Part shown: piece by piece, positions 1 to 8,300 of the stretch
Numbering within the stretch: position 1 is the stretch's first letter
Layout of the letters: each line of letters opens with the position of its first letter
Origin: Phoronis pallida
Taxonomy: Eukaryota > Phoronida > Phoronidae
Direction of reading: 5' to 3'
Assembly (NCBI GenBank): GCA_028565715.1
Contig: JAOXYC010235349.1
Span: 1 to 10,513 of the forward strand
DNA: 10,513 bases
Program-made: the position numbers and the translations under genes
The notes under the pieces: generated by a model
The model's database searches: none
What the model was told of the DNA's origin: nothing
Seen by the model: the letters and a program-made list of their open reading frames with translations, nothing else

Positions 1-2193
1 GAAAATAGTATCAATCCACCTTAAAAGAATTTGTTGATACTTAAGTTGTTGTGGGGTTCAGTTTATGATAATTAGCTGACAGCCTAACACTACCCTCTTA
101 TGATCATCAGTGTGAAAAAAGGGTTTTATTTTTATGTATTTGTGCTGCCTGACTTTAACAACACCACCCCAACCAAAATGCATGGCATTTCGTGAACTGT
201 ACCAAGGTTCAGATATTGATATTGTAACTTTTTCGGGACTCCGGAAAGGTCCGATGTAATATTATCAACTGCAGTACACAGCCGTGTTTTTTTATACATG
301 TTCATGTGACACGACCAAACTGGCTTCGTTAATTACGTAACGCAGGAACACACACATTTTTATCATATCTAATTTTGATTAAAATTACTCTTTTAGAAAG
401 TTTCAATTAACCTTCTGGCCAGTTAACAAGTTAACGTAATTTAGTCAGTTTGTGCAAATTTTACGAGGGATCGGTGTCATTCTTTGGTGACACGATTGAA
501 ATTTAACCTCAGGATCTGCATAACAGAACATGAAGAGTTGACATTAATAAATCAATTAAAACTGTGACAAAGTAATTACATTCACCTAGACAACGTCAGA
601 CTGCATAGACAGCCCTTTGTTGATTATCAGCACGGGACATAACGGGGCTTTTATAGAGGTACCGAGCTGTACGGGCAGCACCATGCACAAGTCATTGAAA
701 GTGAAGTAGCGAGTGGTACTTTGTGGTTTCGAGTGCTTCTTATTGACAGATTGCTGGGAATGGGAATATATGGACTTCCAACTTAGTTATTGATTAATTA
801 TTGTTTGAATGTTAAAGACCAATAAGTCAGTGGCTAAACACATCATTGATCATTAAATGTGGTGAGCAGCAGTGTCCTTATGGATATTCAATGAAACACA
901 ATTTATAACTTAAAAAATAGTTTATTACTAAGTCTTATTTCATAAATTTATCATTCTGTCACAAATTGTCATTAAATGATGGCTCTTATAAAGCCGAATG
1001 AATAGAATCTCCGGATCACTTAACCGGTATAGACTGTTACTTGTATAGTCTAGTAGTCACAAGTTCAGTAACAAGGCTACCAGGAAGTCACACGGAAAGA
1101 AAGCCACATCCACGAACCATTCACAAACCTAGTTTCATTGCCGATGTGACTTCGATTATAATTAATGAGAGATACATTTTGTTCGTATAGTTGACTTTCG
1201 CATTGATTGGTGTGAGAGCTTTAGTGGTTCGTGTAAGAGAAACACGTTTTGCAAATGATTCGTGAGCCGAACGCAATGCTTGTGAGGAAGACTGTCTGGT
1301 AGCCTTGATAAAAAATACCACCCACTTGCTGTATGTCAACCGGTGGCGATTCACAGACATCCTTTGCGCATCTCTGATAATCATCCAACTGGTGCCGTGA
1401 CAGTCCGTAACATTTTCGTCCTCAAGGCTTCGAGGCTATTTGGTTGGGTTGAACCCTTTCGCGGAACCGAGGCACTCTTCTTACAGGATTGCGACATGCC
1501 GTGCTTCCACGGAAACAAGACCCAAATCAAAATCGTTTTTAATAGCAGTTTGTAGATATTATAAAGCTTATCTATAGACATAAGATGTATGCCAAGCTAA
1601 TTTTAATCTACAATTTGTTCGAATGCGGCTTTCGCAGTGAGGACAAATTGTTTTCTTGCGCGGGTGATGTGGTACATGTAGATGACGTGACCCATATCAA
1701 GGCAAGACTCCTACTGAAATATGAGTGAGTCTTCAGGCAAATGCGGTCCGTAAAGTCGAGAGTAGTTCAACACTAGCAATACATGAGACTGTGACGTCAC
1801 ACGTTCTTTCATAAAAATAAACATGTGTAGTATTTTCCAAAAAAAAACACATCACTAATCAGTTGCTTCGCAGTTTCGTCTTGGTCTGGGTGTATTTTTT
1901 ATCCCCTTTCACAAAAGTCATGACTGATACGAAGACTGAATGGCATCACGGTTAAATGTTCCTTTCTCAGGTCAAATCAAGGTCAACGCTTTCTGTTTGC
2001 CTTACTAAAAATATGGTTCATTCTAAATCATACATAAAACACTTCAATAATGGTACATGTTACAAATAAATGAAGAAAAATAGCCAAAAAATCATTAAAA
2101 CGCAAAACACAAAAGAATACGAATCCATGTCTCAAACACCAAGTAACCCCCAAAGAACCTGATGCAGAAAAGTCACACCCGTGGCGTATACGT
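1..2193. other. 3' flank / possible 3' UTR, no gene supported
   Basis: This is AT-rich DNA downstream of the receptor stop codon. No AATAAA poly(A) signal lies close to the stop on the minus strand. Weak variants are TATAAA overlapping the stop itself (2196-2191) and ATTAAA near 1606, so the transcript end is uncertain. A GC-richer patch at 1380-1510 has open frames on both strands. The two minus-strand frames there meet at an ATGA overlap, but neither resembles a known protein and no splice context supports them. A short plus-strand frame at 1585-1725 (47 codons) is also unrecognised. I see no RNA gene and no clear mobile element. Confidence 0.6.
1610..1651. repeat. Small stem-loop in the 3' flank
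   Basis: ACAATTTGT at 1610-1618 is the exact reverse complement of ACAAATTGT at 1643-1651. The 24-nt loop contains a second short complement (CGAA / TTCG). It might fold in a 3' UTR RNA, but a 9-bp AT-rich stem is not rare by chance. Confidence 0.3.
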
Positions 2194-2378
2194 TTATATT
2201 GGTTTGACACAACTTGGTGGGAAGAGTTGAATCTTCTTTTTCTTCACAACATATAAAGCCGTGGCACATATCACCAACGAAGTGACCACAACTACCCCAA
2301 CAACGATGCCCGCTATTTGTCCGCTGTTGAGCTCCGCAGTCTCTTCAATTCTGTTAGTCTCTTCCATGGTCTTTGCAC
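2194..2378 (-). CDS. Exon: stalk, transmembrane helix and short cytoplasmic tail, with stop
   Basis: The exon is 185 nt, phase 1 in, ending in TAA at 2196-2194. It begins with an acidic, Thr-rich stalk ([20 protein letters not shown]). A strongly hydrophobic helix of about 24 residues follows ([20 protein letters not shown], then LYVV), then KKKK as a stop-transfer signal and a tail ending FPPSCVKPI. By the positive-inside rule this is type I topology, with SRCR, CUB and TSP1 modules outside. The tail has about 16 residues and shows no ITAM, ITIM or other tyrosine motif, so signalling would need a partner (inference). A single Cys in the tail could be palmitoylated. The acceptor is TACATGTAG|G. 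An alternative last exon farther left cannot be excluded. Confidence 0.85.
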
Positions 2379-5300
2379 CTACATGTATCATTAAACAAAA
2401 TCCTATAAGAATACTGTCAAACATATATTAAACAGCAGTTTGTCAAGTAAGGTATCACTAACATTTTAATGGCGATTGTAGTTAAAAAAATTATTGTTTG
2501 TTTTCCTTTTCTCCAAACCCAATTGATTATGGTATAGAAAACATAGATGTATTAACTTTGATCGATTGTAGGCCTATTGTTTTTTTTTGTTACGTTTGAA
2601 TCCTTTTCTTTATCCGAACATATAACTACACCTCTATATTCGCGAACCGCACGTCTTATCCGGACTGCAATTTCTGACTGGTGGGAAGTGATCAACTTGT
2701 ACAAGAAATTGAATAAATCGCCCTTATTCAGAAGAGGATACTTAAACATTGTTAAGTAGAGAAATTATACCCAACGCAAAAATGTAACAAGTTCAACTTG
2801 CCTGAGCACTCTTCAACAATGCATTTTGTGAGCTCCCTCCTTTCACCAGAACATCTCGTTTCATTGCCGCCATGGGTGGTGGTGTTGTCACATGATCTCC
2901 ATCTTGTCTGTTCTCCTCTTCCACAGGTGGCGCTACATGCACTCCAATTAGACCAGGCCGACCAGTTGCCATTCACTGCAAGAAACGCTTGAAACTTTGA
3001 GAATGAAACTTTTACTGTCAGTAAAACAAAGGCCAGAGCGGAAAAAGTTTTCACTTATTACATTATAGAGGTTATTTTGATAAAATACGCTGGAAATTCT
3101 TCGAACGTATATTTTTAACTTCAATGTCATTTTTTTTAAAAAAGCATATATAACGAATGTTTACCTTGACAACTGAGTTCATTACACTGTTTCTGAGCTG
3201 TGGCAATACCAGAACAGTTGGCACCTTGGGCGGTATTGTTACATGACCTTGACCTAGACTGCACCCCTGGACCACAAGTGGCACTACAACCCGTCCAGTC
3301 CGACCAAACTGCCCAACTTCCATTTACTGAAAACAAAGACGACTAAGTCATTTTCTCTATACGTTAAAGACACACCCAACCATCTCCTTTTGGCCAGAAA
3401 AATACACTTTAGATTAAAAAAAAGTGGTTTTAAAAATACTCAATAGGTTACACTAGAGTTGTAGCTTTTGATCACATGCAAAGCTTTCGGAAATAACACA
3501 CAAAGGAAAGTTTACCTTGACAACTGCGTTCATTGCACTTTTTCTCAACCGTTGCAGGACCAGAACAGTTGACGCCTGGCGTGGTGTTGTCACATGACCT
3601 TGACCTTGACTGGACCCCTGGGCCACAGGAAACGCTACAAGCGGTCCAGTTCGACCATTCCGACCAATTACTTTTTACTGTAAACAAAGACGACTGACTT
3701 CTTATCTTTGTATCTTCAGAACACACATGTCCTTTTAGGTTCTGCACTCTGAGAACCAAGACGGTGTTTAACATTCTAAAAGTTGTAGTTTTCTGTTGCA
3801 CAGAGATTCCCAAAAGGTTTGTAACACTAAATTGGTTTTCTTTTTAGTCACTTAAAGTATTCTTTAAACAGAAATATTAAGTTTTACCCTGACAACTGCG
3901 ATCATTACACTTTTTCTCAACAGTGGCGGGACCAGAACAGTTGACGCCTGGCGTGCTGTTGTCACATGACCTAGACCTTGACTGGACCCCTGAACCACAG
4001 GTAACGCTACAAGCGGTCCAGTTCGACCATTCCGACCAATTACCATTTACTGCAAACAAACGGCTACTGATATACGATTAAGACTTTCGGTGACACCATG
4101 TAAAATAACACTACTAATATAATTAATCTCGACGTTTCGGAAACTACACTGTTTCCTTCATCAGGAGTGTGCGAACTGGAACATTTAAACGGCTACTGAA
4201 TAAACACGCCACTTTATTATATCTACGGAGGAGTTCAAATTAATGCAAACCACTTTTCAAAGACGCTTCAAAACGACTTAATTTACTGCTAGTGATGCAA
4301 AGAATTAGCCTACTGGAACTTGTATAATTTTTACCTACAACAAGTAAACCGTGGATCCGATTACACAAGTCAAACGTCGATGCTTTCAAATCACATCTCG
4401 CAAGAATGCACGACTTAATTGTACACGATTGTGAAATTCCTAATTTATACGAACCTGGACATTCGGTAATGTTACAATGTCTCTCTTCAATGGAATTACC
4501 AGAACAGTTGGAACCTCCGTGGATCGGTTCTGGTTGATCACATGACCTGAATCTAGTCTGAATGCCCGATCCACAGCTTACGCTACAGACAGACCAGTTG
4601 GACCATAAAGACCAATTGCCATTAACTGAAAAGGAGAGAAAATCGACTTGGAAGTTGACGAGTAGTGTTCATTTTCGTAACAACCTACATAACGTCTTTA
4701 CCTGTTGTCGGACACCGCGACAGGTTAAGATTCACAACTTGGCGAAAAACGTTCTCAACAGGGAACCCGTGTTGCAATAAGGCTTAACACATTCGACCAG
4801 CGACAGCAGCCATGCGAGTTTATGTAAGTATAATGACCAAACTCATAAGATTGAGTAATATTGTCATTTGTGAGCTAAGGGGGCTAGGTAAAGGACTTCA
4901 GAAAGCTCATGAGTTCACCGGGTGCCGATGGGAATCGAACTCGGGTCTCCCGCGCGGCAGTTCACTGCGCCCCACTAGGCCACCAATCCTACCCTGTAGT
5001 TGTCTGTAGCCTATTCTATTTTAAGTAGACGATGTGCGGGAGAGCAATATTCGAGTAACATAAACTCTGTGTGACAGTAACAGGTACCTGAACATTCCCG
5101 CTCTTTGCATACTCTTTCATTGGTGATGTTACCAGAACAATTCAAACCCCCGAAGAGTGGCGTCGGATTATCGCATGACCTCGACCGCATCTGCAATCCA
5201 TCCCCACATGTTACACTACACGCTGTCCAATTAGTCCAGGGCGACCATCCACCGGATACTAAATGAAAAAAAAATTATGAATACCAAACAATAAAATTCG

Positions 5301-8300
5301 CGACAGGACTTACTCTACCAATATTCCTGTACGTGAATTAAATCAAAAATCAAAATCACTTCTAAGGTGTTTTCGTTCCAGTATGTGTAGACGTTTTATA
5401 ATTAACACGTCAAATACATATCAATACGTTAAGTGATCGAAGTTATTTGACTATCCGAAGTAAAAATTGTGTACATGAGTTTTCATATTGCATTTCGTGT
5501 AATACATGTACCCTTCTCTGAACAGATGCGTGATAGTCCAAGCGAAGAAACATTCTGTTGCAACATGTAGATATAAACATCAGTAGAAAGTTCCAAATTA
5601 AGGTTTTTATGTACATGTAAAACAATAACTCCATCTTTATTCTCTTTTCAACGTTTCACAAACAAGGCTACTTGCAAGAGACACGGGTAATATAAATAAC
5701 AGCTAAATTTAGAGAAAAATGAGTCTATGCAAAGAGTTTCAGATCAAAGAATGACATCATTCTATTTAAATGTGGTTTGTGCTCTTAAATTTGGATACAT
5801 TCTTTCATAAAAAGACGAAAGCGATTATTATCACTGTAGCCTATAAAATACATACATTTTCCAAATCTATCTGATTGTGTTGTTTTATTGCACTATTATT
5901 TTGGTTACATCGTTCGTCTTTTATCATTTGTTTTATAAGTTTAGAGGTTATTTGCTCCTTTCAAATTTACACACGTGGTTTTTTGTGACAACAGTCGGTG
6001 CAGTCCTAGTCTCTCCAACAGCCCCTGGATGTATGCATGTGGCGTCACTGTCGATTCAACCGAACTGTGAATGGTCCGCCATCTTGCTTTGTATTGGATA
6101 ACACCCTGTGACTGTTTCAACTCCGTGGCCACGGTTTTAATCAGTGGGCTGCAGTCCAGTCTAATGTTGGCTACATGTATATGTAGTCCGTGTAGCTGCG
6201 CATTGTATTTGTGAAAGTCAAAAAGATTATCCTCGGTGATTTACTTGTTACTTTCAACAACTTGAGATATGTTTAAATCTATTAATAGAACTTGGCTTAC
6301 GTTCTAAGACACGACGTTGCGTCCTTCTCGCAAGGACGTCAGCTGGTGTAATGGCTGATATTGCTTGTCACGTGATTGGTCACGTGACAAACGGCGCGGT
6401 AAACCTCCCAGCGCCCGGTCCTATATATGTGATAGTTGATGTCGTAGTCCACCCGTTCTGTTGAGTCACGTGACATATCACGTGACAAGCAATAGCAGCC
6501 ATTACACGCGAGAAGGACACAACGTCGTGTCTTAGAACATAAGTCAAGTTCCAGTAAAAGATTTAAACCTATCTCATGACACATCAACTGGATGAATCTC
6601 ATGCAAAATATCCACGCTGTTACTTTCAACAACTAGTCATTGCTATTGTTTGAATGGGCTAAGAAGGCGGGTTTTTCGTCATAAAAACAATAATTATATG
6701 CTCACCTGTATTATTATTCAATGTGACGTCAAACTGCATTGCAAATCCAGATTCTGTTTGACTGCCATCAGTTTTGAACCTGATATGAACGTTGCCTGGA
6801 CCAAATATATGTGTAGGGATAAAACTTTCTGGATCACACCACCTACATGTATAATAAAACTGAATTGTATTCAAATCGTTTTCCAGACAACTTACATTGA
6901 GATGCCGTCGCTTCGCCCTATAAGTACATTTACGAACATGAATTGAGCTCAAAGATAGGCCAACTGCCATGTATACGTTAAATTCTTCTTCCCAGTTCAG
7001 TTAGGATGATTTTTTCTGTCTTTTCAAATTCTTCGAGGTATATATTTCAAGAATGTAGAAAAACAATGAACAAATGCCTGCCAAAAGATAATTTTATTCT
7101 TGTCGTCTAAAAAGACATCGACAGTTTCACTATCAAGAAATGCGTCAAGAGATTGTAGATCTTAAGCCTACAGCTATTGAAAAACGTTCGTTTTGTTTTC
7201 TAATTATCGATGAACTTGCGATCTCGGTTATGTTTTCATCTGGAAGACCGTTTTAAGAGAAATTTTGGCACGAGGCATAACGAGCACCAAAAAAGGTCCA
7301 GGGCAATCGCGGGTAGGACAAACTATAGACTTAAAACATGTTTTTTTCCTTTAATAATGCTAAAATTGTCGTCAGAGAGCAAGAATGGTATGAGGAAAAT
7401 CAAAGAATCGACCACATCAAGAAAGAGTGCAACCAATGAGACTCCGTGCAATAAAATCCGCTAGGGGTCTCACTACCTAGTGAAGCCCTGCCTGTCACTT
7501 CCAGTTCTGTGGTCTGATCATTGTTTGTTTCATCGATTATCTCACGAAAATGAGCAAATTTGACAGGTTGACGCTGTCACAGCTGAGAAATGAGTTAAGG
7601 GAAAGAAATGGCAACTTATCCGGGTGAAAAAAGGATATGGTTGATCGCGGTAAGTGAGCAAAACTTCGTTATCGACGATATCAATATTGGCTTGCCAACT
7701 CACTACTCAGACAGTAACTCGAGCGACAAAACTGAGTGAAAGTGAAGCACGAGGGATGTCTGCTCGCAAACCATGTTATCTTCATGCAAACGTGAGTTCA
7801 CTGCTCGATTTGTCCGGCATGGCACCAGTCTCGGGGGCGTTACTAGGCGCAGCGCCAGCTATCGGCTGCACGGAGTCTCATTGACGAGGAGAAGGAGTGA
7901 TTTTGCCTCCAGTATACAATCAAGTTACTCCACATCGGGCATTGATAAGTCAGTCCCGTGTAGCTGGGCAGAAACGTTTGCAACACTCGACGGTTTATAC
8001 CCCCTAGAAAGTGAATCTAAAACTTTACCATGTTTAGGCTATCGGGAGATATTTATTTCGATTGTCGTTTGTCACGGTTCAGAGAATAAATGGGCATTCA
8101 AACTCCAGACAATGACAGTTAATGCGCTAAACTTCTACGGATTTCCATATTCTAAATCCCATTGAAAGATTCACGGAGTGGAAAACAACCACCGGCATCA
8201 AAACGACAAATTCAGCGTCTAAATTGAAGCAATTTTTAACTCAAAGCCGCGAACGTAACTGAACTTTTAAGTTAAAACTATCAACTTTTGAAAAAGATCG

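Noticed and set aside
240-500. Short palindromes such as GTGTCA/TGACAC (474-493) and GTTAACAAGTTAAC (422-435)
   Set aside because: Stems of six bases in AT-rich DNA are expected by chance, and no adjacent feature gives them a role.
1121-1384. Minus-strand frame of 87 codons overlapping the next frame by ATGA
   Set aside because: No recognisable domain and no splice or promoter context. An ATGA overlap has no meaning in this eukaryotic setting. Probably chance.
2798-2992. Plus-strand frame opposite TSP1 repeat 6
   Set aside because: Antisense shadow of a well-supported minus-strand exon.
4921-4990. A functional tRNA gene on the minus strand
   Set aside because: The A and B boxes are good, but the acceptor ends do not pair and no proper anticodon arm forms. 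It is better explained as a SINE head.
5941-6132. Minus-strand frame with AAGATGGCGGAC start-like context
   Set aside because: The frame set by that ATG stops after eight codons, and the longer frame in the same place shows no domain. It lies inside an intron.
6339-6632. Minus-strand frame of 97 codons
   Set aside because: It runs through both arms of the foldback element, so its openness follows from the palindrome and it lacks any family resemblance.
7773-8165. Plus-strand frame of 130 codons in the CUB intron
   Set aside because: Long but without recognisable motif. It lies within the transposon-like segment, and I could not connect it by phase to the SAP-like exon at 7550-7649.
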